7,926 nucleotides of DNA, taken from the NCBI GenBank assembly GCA_022704585.1, contig JAKJGD010000073.1, positions 1 through 7,926 on the forward strand, in the 5' to 3' direction. The DNA is from Spirochaetota bacterium. GTDB lineage: Bacteria; Spirochaetota; UBA4802; UBA5550. The notes under the pieces were generated by a model that searched no databases, was not told the DNA's origin, and saw only the letters and a program-made list of their open reading frames with translations. Shown here in pieces: positions 1 to 5,792 of the stretch; the first letter of the stretch is position 1; each line of letters opens with the position of its first letter. The translations under genes were made by a program, and so were the position numbers.

Positions 1-46
1 GTCGCGGAGTTTACCCCGAGCAAGTCGAGGGGCTCCTCGCAATGAC
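1..46. repeat. Dispersed intergenic repeat remnant (GTCATTGCGAGG type)
   Basis: Read on the minus strand, this stretch begins GTCATTGCGAGGAGCCCC and continues to a GGGG-containing arm. It contains a perfect 5-bp stem, CGAGG (26-30) with CCTCG (35-39), around a GGCT loop. Sequences starting GTCATTGCGAGG are, from general knowledge, common as short dispersed palindromic repeats between genes in many bacterial genomes. It lies 16 bp past the stop codon of the minus-strand lipoprotein gene, where it could also help end that transcript. A 10-bp piece of it (GTCATTGCGA) recurs in inverted orientation at 720-729. The element may extend left beyond the window. Membership of a repeat family is inferred, since only one near-complete copy is visible here. 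Confidence 0.45.
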
Positions 47-61
47 ATTACGAGACAGTCC

Positions 62-619
62 CTATCTCGGCTCTTCCACGAAAGTTACGGCGCAGTCGGC
101 CATTACCGTGACCGTAAATGTGAAATTCTCCTCCGCGAACGTGGTGTAGCGGACCCGGTAGAGCGATCCGGAATCCAGGTTCCTGAACGGCTCGGACTTG
201 ATCGAGACCAGCGTGATCTCCGTGTCCCGGTTCCAGTCGCTGTTGAAGTTCCTTCCCAGCTCAGTGTGGAGATGCGTGAGATTCCTGTTCTTGAAACGCG
301 ACATGTCCGTGACCTTTTCCACGATGAAGTACGATGTCCTCTTCTTTTTCGTGCCCATGATGTCGGCCACGTATTCGGCGGTAACGCCGACTTTCACGCT
401 CTGAACGTCTTTCGCCAGCCTGAAGTACGCGGCAAAGGTCGTGTACCGGTCGATCCGGTCGTTGGTGCGGACGGCTTTTTCAAGAGGGACGGTCAAAACC
501 GCCGTGTTGCGATACGACTTCTCCCTCAGGTTGGGGGTGCAGCCGGATGCGAATAGCGCCGGCAGCGCGCAGATGATCATCAGCGCGGCGGATACGGGTG
601 CGAGGTGCGTTCGGGTCAT
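62..619 (-). CDS. Small predicted lipoprotein of unknown function
   Basis: This encodes 185 residues that I do not recognise as a named family. The N-terminus has a hydrophobic segment (about residues 8-25) ending in ALFASGC, with Cys27 as the probable lipidated residue. The -3 position is Ala rather than Leu, a loose lipobox of the sort tolerated in spirochaetes. A signal peptidase II substrate anchored to a membrane is therefore likely. The mature part (28-185) alternates polar and hydrophobic residues with many Thr, Val, Phe and Tyr (for example near 150-180, VRYTTFAEENFTFTVTV), which suggests a mostly beta-strand domain. Cys175 near the C-terminus is the only other cysteine. The ATG at 619 is preceded by an A/G-rich AGAAAAGA, a weak ribosome binding site. 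The gene is transcribed divergently from smc and has no visible operon partner. Coding status is well supported by the clean signal sequence; function is unknown. Confidence 0.8.
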   Translation of the reverse strand: MTRTHLAPVSAALMIICALPALFASGCTPNLREKSYRNTAVLTVPLEKAVRTNDRIDRYTTFAAYFRLAKDVQSVKVGVTAEYVADIMGTKKKRTSYFIVEKVTDMSRFKNRNLTHLHTELGRNFNSDWNRDTEITLVSIKSEPFRNLDSGSLYRVRYTTFAEENFTFTVTVMADCAVTFVEEPR

Positions 620-857
620 TCTTTTCTACATATCGGCCGGGTTTCGGAGTCAAGGATTATTTCCCGCGGCGGCGGTGAATTTTTTCCGCTATCATATAAA
701 AATCTTCTTGCATTATGTCGTCATTGCGAATTTTAGAGTAGTAAACGCCTGATTGTTTGCTTTGATACGGCTTTAAATCCCGGGCGGCAGCATTTCCGCA
801 CTACCGCGGCACTGCCACAACCCGCCCAACGAATACGCTATCTGACGGGTTTTCACT
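620..857. promoter_or_regulatory. Divergent intergenic region between lipoprotein gene and smc
   Basis: These 238 bp must hold the starts of two opposite transcripts, but no textbook promoter stands out. On the minus strand, TATGAT (691-696) resembles a -10 box without a matching -35, and TTGACT (647-652) resembles a -35 with only a poor -10 close to the start codon. On the plus strand, TTGCAT (709-714) followed by TTTAGA after 17 bp is a weak candidate. Nearer smc, GGGC (782-785) and GGCAG (786-790) can pair with GCCC (824-827) and CTGCC (812-816), so the smc leader may fold. A 10-bp GTCATTGCGA (720-729) matches, in inverted orientation, part of the repeat at the window start. No ORF here looks real. 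Confidence 0.4.
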
Positions 858-3605
858 ATGTTCTTACGATCCATGGAATTGTACGGGTTCAAGTCCTTTG
901 CAGATAAGACCCAGATCAGCTTCGAGCCCGGTATTACCGTTATCATCGGCCCGAACGGCTGCGGTAAGTCCAATGTCGTCGACGCCATCAAGTGGGTTCT
1001 GGGCGAGAAGCAGGCGAAGCAACTGCGGGGCGAGAAGATGGAGGACATCATCTTCGCCGGGACCGAGAACCGCAAGCAGCTCTCGCTCTCCGAGGTGTTC
1101 GTTACCATCGACAACACCGGCAGGGTGCTCGACTTCGATTCCGACACGGTCACCGTAGGCCGCCGCATCTTCCGCGACGGCGAGTCGGAGTACCTGATCA
1201 ACAAGTCCCCGGTCAGGCTCAAGGACGTGGAAAAGCTCTTCATGGATACCGGTATCGGCAAGTCCTCCTACTCTGTCATGGAGCAGGGCAAGATGGACCT
1301 GATCCTCTCGACCCGGCCGGAGGACCGGCGCTATATCTTCGAGGAGGCGGCCGGCATATCGAAATACAAGTACCAGAAAAAGGAGTCGCTTAAAAAACTG
1401 ACCGAGACCAGCGACAACCTCGACCGGATCAACGACATCATCAAGGAGATAGAGCGGGAAAAAGACTTCAAGTCGAAGCAGGCCGAGACCACGAAGGTCT
1501 ACCTCTCCCTCAGGAACGAGCTCTCGGACCTTGACATTAAAATCAACTGCATTCGCTACCGGGACCTGGAGAAAAAGGAGAACAAGCTCCTCGATGACAT
1601 CAACCGCCATAACATGGAGCGCGAAAAGATCTCGGCGCGGGTGTCCACCACCTCGGCCGACAACGAGGTCGATGAGAAGCGGAAGAACGACCTCCAGCAC
1701 CAGCTCTTCGAGCTGGAAAAGCGGCTCCACGCCTACAAGATCCGCGTGGAGGACATCGACGCCAAGACCGAGAAGAACAGGGGCCGCATAACCGAAGAGC
1801 AGGGGCTCCGGACGGGCGTCGAGGCGAAGATCCTGGAGCGGACGAAGAACCTGGAGCGGCTCCTCGAGGAAAAGGCGAAGTCGGAGCAGTCCGGCGTCGA
1901 CATCGGGCGCAGGATCGACGATGACCGGCAGAAGCTCGCGAACTTCTTCACGACGCGCAAGAGGAAGATCGACTCGATCCATAACTCGCGCGACTCGATC
2001 GAGGAAAAAAAGAAAGGCATCAAGGAAACGGAAAAGGACCTGGCCGGGCTCAGGGAGCTGCTCGAGGAGGTCATCCGGAAGCTGGTGGACGCCATCGAGA
2101 AGAGGAAGGCCGAGCTGGAGGGCTCCGAGGCGGAGCGCGTCCTGGTCAGGAACAGCATCGACGAGCGGATGGCGGCCGTGGAAGGGGGCCTCCGGGGTGC
2201 GGTGACCGCGCTGGAGGAGGGCCGGGCCACGGACGCGCTCGCGGCGCTGCGGGCCGTGGACATGTCCGGGCTCAGGCGGGACATCGAGAAATTCGAGAGC
2301 TACGAGGACGGGTTCCGCTCGATCCTCTTTGACAAGACCGGCATACACGCGGAAAAGGAGGGCCTGGACCGGCGGATACAGGGAAAGATCGACGACATCG
2401 ACCGGCTCAGGAACGAGATCGCGTCCCTGGAGACCCACATCCAGCACGAGCAGGCGGAGCTCGAGGACGTCAACCAGATGATCACCCGGGTGGAAAAGGA
2501 CCTCTCCCGCAACGAAACCGAGCGGGACTGGATAGAGAAGCACCTGCAATCGCTGGGCGCGCAGATCACCGACTTCCGTAAGCAGATCGAAGGCTACCGC
2601 GAGGAGATCGCCCGGACCGAGAAAAAGATCGAGGAGCTCGACCGCGAGATACGGGAATGGGACCAGCGCCTGATCGAGTTCAACGAGAAGAGCGAAGCCC
2701 TGATGAAGGAGATCACCGGGCTCACCGAGAAACGGGCGGGGATCGAGAACGCGATCCACGACCGCAAGAACGTGGCACGAAAGGACGAGGAAGAGCTCAA
2801 GCGCATCGTCGAGAAGATAACCAGCCTCGAAAAGTCTCAGGTCGAGATCTCGTTCAGGAAGAACAGCATCGAGGAGCACCTCTGGATCGAATACGAGAAA
2901 AAGATAAAGGAAATCGGCGAGATCAAGGTGCGCGACGGCCTGCTCGAAGAGATGACGGCGCAGAGCCAGGACATCAAGCACCGGATCCAGGAACTCGGCC
3001 CCATCAACAACCTGGCCATAGAGGAATACAAGAATTTAAAGAAGCGGTTCGAATACTACATCAAGCAGAAAAAGGATATCGAGAAGGCCCGCGATGACAT
3101 CTACACGGTCATAGAGGATATCAACCGGACCTCGATCGAGATGTTCCTGGACACGTTTAAAAGCATCCAGAAGAACTTTTCAGAGATATTCCGCCAGCTG
3201 TTCGAGGGCGGCGACGCGGCCATCGAGCTGAACGAGCCGGAAAACGTGCTGGAGAGCGGGATAGAAGTCATGATCCGCCCCCCGGGCAAGAAGCTCAAGA
3301 ACATCAACCTGCTCTCCGGCGGCGAGAGGGCAATGACCGCCATAGCGCTTCTTTTTGCGACCTACATGGTGAAGCCGTCTCCCTTCTGCTTCCTGGACGA
3401 GATCGACGCTCCCCTGGACGAGCAGAACGTGGGGAGGTTCGTGCGCCTCATGCGCGAATTCTCGCGCAGATCGCAGTTCATAATCGTCACCCATAACAAG
3501 AAGACCATGAGCATCGGGGAGACGCTCTATGGCGTGACCATGGAAGAGCCGGGTATTTCCAAGCTTATCTCGGTCAAAATGGATAAAATCGAAGGGACTG
3601 ACTAG
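858..3605 (+). CDS. smc: Chromosome partition/condensation ATPase SMC, short form
   Basis: This is an SMC protein, the core ATPase of bacterial condensin, which dimerises and extrudes or tethers DNA loops, normally with ScpA and ScpB. The N-terminal head carries the typical start (MFLRSMELYGFKSFADK) and Walker A GPNGCGKSN (31-39); the Q-loop glutamine is Gln143 in MEQGKMD. Coiled-coil arms run about 170-435 and 505-745. The C-terminal head has the signature LSGGERA (819-825), Walker B FCFLDEID (843-850, Asp847/Glu848), a D-loop APLDEQN and the H-loop histidine His879. All ATPase residues are present. The length is 915 residues, whereas most bacterial SMCs have about 1150-1200; the arms are short and the centre (about 436-505) lacks the usual glycine-rich hinge signature. 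ATG 858 matches the family's usual N-terminus and is the first ATG after an in-frame stop at 843-845, although its ribosome binding site is weak. It stands alone, without scpA, scpB, ftsY or rnc beside it. MukB or a RecN/Rad50 relative is unlikely given the head motifs. Confidence 0.96.
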   Translation: MFLRSMELYGFKSFADKTQISFEPGITVIIGPNGCGKSNVVDAIKWVLGEKQAKQLRGEKMEDIIFAGTENRKQLSLSEVFVTIDNTGRVLDFDSDTVTVGRRIFRDGESEYLINKSPVRLKDVEKLFMDTGIGKSSYSVMEQGKMDLILSTRPEDRRYIFEEAAGISKYKYQKKESLKKLTETSDNLDRINDIIKEIEREKDFKSKQAETTKVYLSLRNELSDLDIKINCIRYRDLEKKENKLLDDINRHNMEREKISARVSTTSADNEVDEKRKNDLQHQLFELEKRLHAYKIRVEDIDAKTEKNRGRITEEQGLRTGVEAKILERTKNLERLLEEKAKSEQSGVDIGRRIDDDRQKLANFFTTRKRKIDSIHNSRDSIEEKKKGIKETEKDLAGLRELLEEVIRKLVDAIEKRKAELEGSEAERVLVRNSIDERMAAVEGGLRGAVTALEEGRATDALAALRAVDMSGLRRDIEKFESYEDGFRSILFDKTGIHAEKEGLDRRIQGKIDDIDRLRNEIASLETHIQHEQAELEDVNQMITRVEKDLSRNETERDWIEKHLQSLGAQITDFRKQIEGYREEIARTEKKIEELDREIREWDQRLIEFNEKSEALMKEITGLTEKRAGIENAIHDRKNVARKDEEELKRIVEKITSLEKSQVEISFRKNSIEEHLWIEYEKKIKEIGEIKVRDGLLEEMTAQSQDIKHRIQELGPINNLAIEEYKNLKKRFEYYIKQKKDIEKARDDIYTVIEDINRTSIEMFLDTFKSIQKNFSEIFRQLFEGGDAAIELNEPENVLESGIEVMIRPPGKKLKNINLLSGGERAMTAIALLFATYMVKPSPFCFLDEIDAPLDEQNVGRFVRLMREFSRRSQFIIVTHNKKTMSIGETLYGVTMEEPGISKLISVKMDKIEGTD

Positions 3606-3625
3606 CAAACGAGGGTGTTTTGATA

Positions 3626-3741
3626 TGTCATCCCCGCGGAAGCGGGGATCCATTTACAAGATGCATTATTGGGAAATTCATGATTGTGGCATGATAATTA
3701 AAAGTGCCGGCCTCTGGATTCCCGCCTACGCGGGAATGACA
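3626..3741. repeat. REP-like palindromic repeat doublet (possible non-autonomous element)
   Basis: Two 27-bp units lie in inverted orientation at 3626-3652 and 3715-3741, matching at 23 of 27 positions when one is reverse-complemented. Each runs from TGTCAT to ATCCA and folds into a perfect 8-bp stem with a 4-base loop: ATCCCCGC/GCGGGGAT with loop GGAA, and ATTCCCGC/GCGGGAAT with loop CTAC. Two of the four differences are a compensating C-G to T-A swap within the stem and the other two fall in the loop, so pairing is conserved. The 62 bp between them are A/T-richer and non-coding. Whether it is mobilised by a REP-associated transposase cannot be told here. It begins 20 bp after the smc stop codon. 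Confidence 0.75.
3630..3649 (+). terminator. smc: Possible smc transcript-end hairpin
   Basis: The first repeat unit makes an 8-bp GC-rich stem capped by the stable GNRA-type tetraloop GGAA, 24 bp past the smc stop codon. No run of T follows it (CCATTTAC), so it is not a classical intrinsic terminator. It could still protect the 3' end or pause polymerase, as REP hairpins do elsewhere. No other terminator candidate is visible after smc. Confidence 0.3.
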
Positions 3742-3782
3742 GCTAACTTGAGCTTGGCTCAGCTTGTTTAACTGAAAAAAAC

Positions 3783-3811
3783 TTGACATTTTATATATTA
3801 ATTTATATTAT
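3783..3811 (+). promoter_or_regulatory. Strong sigma70-type promoter of the 188-residue gene
   Basis: A perfect -35 box TTGACA (3783-3788) is followed, after exactly 17 bp, by TATTAT (3806-3811, five of six matches to TATAAT). The sequence from 3789 to 3823 is A/T only, and an A7 run lies just upstream of the -35 box, which would favour melting and perhaps UP-element contact. Transcription would start near 3818, leaving a leader of about 80 nt before the ATG at 3900. This is the best promoter in the window. Confidence 0.8.
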
Positions 3812-3859
3812 AAATTTATTATTGGTGTTTATCTAATTAATCGTATATAAGGACCGCCC

Positions 3860-3873
3860 GGCGATAAATCGCC
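3860..3873 (+). promoter_or_regulatory. Leader hairpin before the ribosome binding site
   Basis: GGCGA-TAAA-TCGCC forms a perfect 5-bp stem in the predicted 5' leader, 11 bases ahead of the Shine-Dalgarno stretch AAAGGAAGGTG (3885-3895), itself 4 bases from the ATG. The hairpin does not cover the ribosome binding site, so it more likely stabilises the messenger than blocks translation. It does not resemble a riboswitch that I recognise. Confidence 0.4.
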
Positions 3874-3899
3874 ACCAGTAACACAAAGGAAGGTGTAAA

Positions 3900-4466
3900 A
3901 TGAAAGTATCAATTGACGGCATTCTCGGCACCGCGCGAAAAATAAACAGCCAGAAGGAACTGGAAGAAGGCAATCAGAACAAGAAAAAGGCCGATGTTAA
4001 AATGGATTCTGTTTCCATCGGAAGCAGGATCAACACGCGCCTCGATGCCATGGAGACCGAATTCCGCGAGATCCAGTCATCGCTTACGAAGAACCAGATC
4101 ATCAGGGACGGCATCGAACAGCTCTGGGCCGACTTCAAAAAAGGCGGGCAGGAGCAGCAGAATATTTTGAAGAATGTCACGTTCGAGGGAACGCCGGTCC
4201 TGAAAGGCTTCATGGCAGAGAACGTTACCGAGCAGGCCCTGAACGAAAAGCGCGATACCAATACGAACATGATCAACGAGGACATCGGCCGGCTCAAGAA
4301 GCTCCAGGTAGAGCTGGACAATATCATGGCATCGGACCTCGTGGGCCGCGACCGGCTCTCGGGCATCATGTCGAACGTCGACTCGATCTTCAGCCGCTCG
4401 GAGATCACTAACATAGACAGCATATCGAACCTCAGGCCTGACGCGGTCATGAGGCTGATCAAATAG
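3900..4466 (+). CDS. Hypothetical protein, mostly helical, strongly expressed candidate
   Basis: This encodes 188 residues of unknown family. There is no signal peptide, membrane segment or cysteine, and there is one tryptophan (Trp76), so a cytoplasmic protein is likely. Residues 1-35 are charged and lysine-rich (KKK at 28-30) and probably disordered. Residues 36-85 and 110-160 look like long helices with heptad-like spacing (INTRLDAMETEFREIQSSL; DIGRLKKLQVELDNIM). Between them, QNILKNVTFEGTPVL (87-101) faintly recalls the turn in flagellin-type helical hairpins, and the segment DSVSIGS (36-42) recalls the DSV-S pattern of FlgM-like proteins; neither is enough to name it. The start is firm: strong promoter, good ribosome binding site AAAGGAAGGTG and ATG 3900. 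The stop codon sits at the edge of a hairpin, and the next gene follows after 45 bp. Coding status is secure; a structural or flagellum-associated role is only a guess. Confidence 0.85.
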   Translation: MKVSIDGILGTARKINSQKELEEGNQNKKKADVKMDSVSIGSRINTRLDAMETEFREIQSSLTKNQIIRDGIEQLWADFKKGGQEQQNILKNVTFEGTPVLKGFMAENVTEQALNEKRDTNTNMINEDIGRLKKLQVELDNIMASDLVGRDRLSGIMSNVDSIFSRSEITNIDSISNLRPDAVMRLIK

Positions 4467-4483
4467 GACCTTCCGGTCCTTTT
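4465..4483 (+). terminator. Weak intrinsic terminator or attenuator overlapping the stop codon
   Basis: AGGACC (4465-4470) pairs perfectly with GGTCCT (4475-4480) around a TTCC loop, and TTTT (4480-4483) closes the stem and follows it. The stem's first two bases are the last two of the TAG stop codon. Six base pairs and a short T run make it weak, so some read-through into the downstream exported-protein gene is likely. A ribosome finishing translation would cover the stem, which could tie read-through to translation. Confidence 0.45.
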
Positions 4484-4511
4484 CCTCGCCAGGTGCCGGC
4501 GGCAGGCCCAC

Positions 4512-5156
4512 ATGGGAACGCGGAAGTATCATCGTATCAGCCTCACGTGCATGGCTGCCTGTCTGCTGGCTGCGGCATTCTGCATTCCCGTACAATCCGG
4601 CAATAACGACTATATTCTCGTAATCAATCCCGGCTCACCTTCGTCCGAAAAGTTAATGAAGCGGTGGCTGGCGCCCTTCACGCGGCGCGAGCTGGCTGAC
4701 TGGGGTGCGGGCAGGCGCAGTCTACTGGAAGACGACCAGGGGCCCGTTGTGGACAATGTCGCGGCATACGTGTCGGAGAACGGGTCAACGGTTTCGATCG
4801 GCGGGCTCAGGCGCGGCGTCCGCTACCGGGTATGGATCGATTTCGTGCGCTACCGGTACGGGGAGGCCGAACCCGTCTCGGCCCTGAAGATATACGCATC
4901 GGCACCCGGCACGGGCAAGCGTCTCATCGAATCCCTTGTTCCGGGAGATATCGCCGGCTGCCACCGACTCGAGATTCCCGAGGATATTACCTCGTACGGG
5001 TCCGTGGAGCTCACATTCGTCGAGCATGCCCGGCGTCCGGGCAGCTGGGGCGTATGGGATATGATCGTAACGAGAAGTCCGGGGCTTCCTTCGAGGGATG
5101 CGCTGCCCGGCGAGGAAACTATTAATCTTGATATAATCGACAGAATTGTCCAGTAA
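4512..5156 (+). CDS. Exported protein of unknown function, probable beta-sandwich
   Basis: This encodes 214 residues with no family I recognise. Residues 1-29 form a signal peptide: basic n-region (MGTRKYHR), hydrophobic core (LTCMAACLLAAAFC) and a plausible signal peptidase I site after VQS (27-29). Cys24 follows Phe, so a lipobox is unlikely. The mature protein is rich in short predicted strands (YILVINP, STVSIGGL, RYRVWIDFVRY, ALKIYAS, SVELTFVEH, WGVWDMIVT), a layout like galactose-binding or jelly-roll domains; this fold is inference. One cysteine (Cys150) remains after cleavage. A location in the periplasm or outer-membrane space is expected. It lies 45 bp after the 188-residue gene, with a weak hairpin between, and has no clear promoter of its own, so co-transcription by read-through is plausible. 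The ribosome binding site before ATG 4512 is poor (GGCAGG); the ATG at 4551 would cut off the basic n-region, so 4512 is preferred. Confidence 0.8.
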   Translation: MGTRKYHRISLTCMAACLLAAAFCIPVQSGNNDYILVINPGSPSSEKLMKRWLAPFTRRELADWGAGRRSLLEDDQGPVVDNVAAYVSENGSTVSIGGLRRGVRYRVWIDFVRYRYGEAEPVSALKIYASAPGTGKRLIESLVPGDIAGCHRLEIPEDITSYGSVELTFVEHARRPGSWGVWDMIVTRSPGLPSRDALPGEETINLDIIDRIVQ

Positions 5157-5226
5157 GCCAGTCTCCCGCCAGAAAAGCCCGCCAATTGCCGAAAATCATC
5201 ATAAAGGGCATGCCGACATTTTTTTT

Positions 5227-5246
5227 AAAAAAATAATTATTTTTTT
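5227..5246. repeat. Perfect 20-bp A/T palindrome in phased A- and T-tracts
   Basis: A7-TAATTA-T7 is a perfect inverted repeat with no spacer. It sits in a 29-bp A/T-only block (5218-5246) between a T8 run (5219-5226) and an A8 run (5250-5257). The right arm's last two T belong to a TTGACA box. A bent-DNA site, an UP element or a binding site for a nucleoid protein are all possible. A role as a bidirectional terminator is less likely because no GC stem precedes it. Confidence 0.6.
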
Positions 5247-5311
5247 GACAAAAAAAAGGGGTAATATTTTCTGATTCACGTGTTTACACTGTAATGAAAA
5301 GTTGTTATTTT
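5245..5311 (+). promoter_or_regulatory. Candidate promoters of the zinc-ribbon/uvrA unit
   Basis: Two alternatives overlap here. TTTACA (5283-5288) is followed after 17 bp by TATTTT (5306-5311), a five-of-six -35 and a four-of-six -10 with ideal spacing. Upstream, a perfect TTGACA (5245-5250) has only TATTTT (5265-5270) after a short 14-bp spacer, or poorer boxes at normal spacing. The first has better geometry and the second the better -35, plus the A/T block upstream. Either would give a leader of more than 100 nt. Confidence 0.5.
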
Positions 5312-5324
5312 GTAACTGACAGTT
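5284..5324. promoter_or_regulatory. Two short operator-like palindromes
   Basis: TTACA-C-TGTAA (5284-5294) and AACTG-A-CAGTT (5314-5324) are each perfect 5-bp inverted repeats around one base, with centres 30 bp apart, close to three helical turns. The first overlaps the candidate -35 box and the second follows the -10 box, the positions a repressor would use. They do not match the SOS boxes I know (CTGT-N8-ACAG, GAAC-N4-GTTC, TTTG-N5-CAAA). Their function is inference. Confidence 0.3.
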
Positions 5325-5358
5325 TCCTGAAAAATTCCCACCGTGGATTTTTTCAGGA
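5325..5358 (+). promoter_or_regulatory. Long leader hairpin upstream of the zinc-ribbon gene
   Basis: TCCTGAAAAA (5325-5334) pairs perfectly with TTTTTCAGGA (5349-5358), and CCA/TGG (5338-5340/5344-5346) can pair inside, making a 34-nt stem-loop. Its T run lies within the stem, not after it, so it is not a typical terminator. It sits in the expected 5' leader about 90 nt before the start codon. A protein operator on DNA or an RNA control element would both fit. Confidence 0.45.
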
Positions 5359-5447
5359 CCGGTTTTACGAAGTGAATATGAGGCAGACAGTTACCCGGGA
5401 TGGAAGAAAAGCTATCGGTGAGATAAATTTACAAGCAGGGTGGGGTT

Positions 5448-5792
5448 ATGGGCAGCGACTACCATGAGAAAGATTACGAAGACGAAGTGTACGAAGACGA
5501 TTATTACGAAGAGCATTACGAGGAAGAGGAGCTGACGGAAGACTCCGAGCGCCTCGAGGAAGAGGAGCTTGTTGAAGAGGAAGCGGTCGTTGCCGAGGAG
5601 GGCCTCGAAGAAGATGAGCCCGCCGAGCCCGGTTGGGACGACGACGAAAAGAAGGTGACTGTAAGCTACGCCTGCGAAGAGTGCGATTACCGCTGGGACG
5701 ACATCATCATCAAGAAAAAGAGCGCCATCGAAGAGGAAGAGGTCGACGTCATCTGCCCCATGTGCGGTTCCATGAATGTCACGCTGATATGA
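5448..5792 (+). CDS. Acidic-tail zinc-ribbon protein coupled to uvrA
   Basis: This encodes 114 residues with no named family that I recognise. The first 70 residues are extremely acidic: 36 are Asp or Glu, and six tyrosines fall within the first 24. This part is surely disordered and nucleic-acid-like in charge. The C-terminal part (about 72-114) is a compact zinc ribbon: Cys76-x2-Cys79 (CEEC) and Cys103-x2-Cys106 (CPMC), with the second pair in a CPMCGS knuckle; Tyr81 and Trp83 follow the first pair. The likely location is the cytoplasm. The start ATG 5448 has a G-rich upstream stretch (AGGGTGGGG, 5437-5445) in place of a normal Shine-Dalgarno sequence. Its stop overlaps the uvrA start (ATGA, 5789-5792), so the two are made together. 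A link to excision repair or transcription is suggested by context only. It could equally be a small regulatory protein that merely rides in the operon. Confidence 0.85.
   Translation: MGSDYHEKDYEDEVYEDDYYEEHYEEEELTEDSERLEEEELVEEEAVVAEEGLEEDEPAEPGWDDDEKKVTVSYACEECDYRWDDIIIKKKSAIEEEEVDVICPMCGSMNVTLI

Larger units (their letters stand above)
5157..5447. promoter_or_regulatory. Intergenic control region upstream of the zinc-ribbon/uvrA unit
   Basis: These 291 bp carry no convincing gene. The first 60 bp are mixed sequence with only a weak terminator-like motif: GGCATGCC followed by a T8 run (5219-5226). After that come an A/T-only block with a perfect palindrome, two candidate promoters, two 11-bp palindromes and a 34-nt hairpin, each listed separately. 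The leader from about 5318 to the ATG at 5448 would be about 130 nt, long for a housekeeping gene and consistent with leader-based or operator control. Confidence 0.6.

Noticed and set aside
441..752. Plus-strand open frame of 103 codons over the lipoprotein gene and its upstream region
   Set aside because: It overlaps antisense to the lipoprotein gene, has no ribosome binding site, and its translation lacks a coherent domain or signal.
864..2981. Long open frame of 705 codons antisense to smc
   Set aside because: It lies wholly opposite a clear SMC gene. Its Leu/Val/Asp-rich, repetitive composition is what the complement of a GC-rich coiled-coil gene yields, and it has no family motif or promoter.
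3180..3653. Minus-strand frame beginning MDPRFRGDD
   Set aside because: The start comes from the palindromic repeat at 3626-3652, which often yields this spurious peptide, and the rest is antisense to the smc 3' end.
3626..3741. CRISPR-like repeat pair
   Set aside because: There are only two units, in inverted rather than direct orientation, each an internal palindrome, with no spacer periodicity and no cas genes.
5219..5257. Possible replication origin or AT-rich unwinding element
   Set aside because: The A/T tract is short, with no DnaA-box cluster (TTATCCACA) around it and no dnaA, dnaN or gyrB neighbour.
5157..5447. SOS (LexA) box upstream of the uvrA unit
   Set aside because: I looked for CTGT-N8-ACAG, GAAC-N4-GTTC and TTTG-N5-CAAA forms and found no good match; the palindromes present differ from all three.
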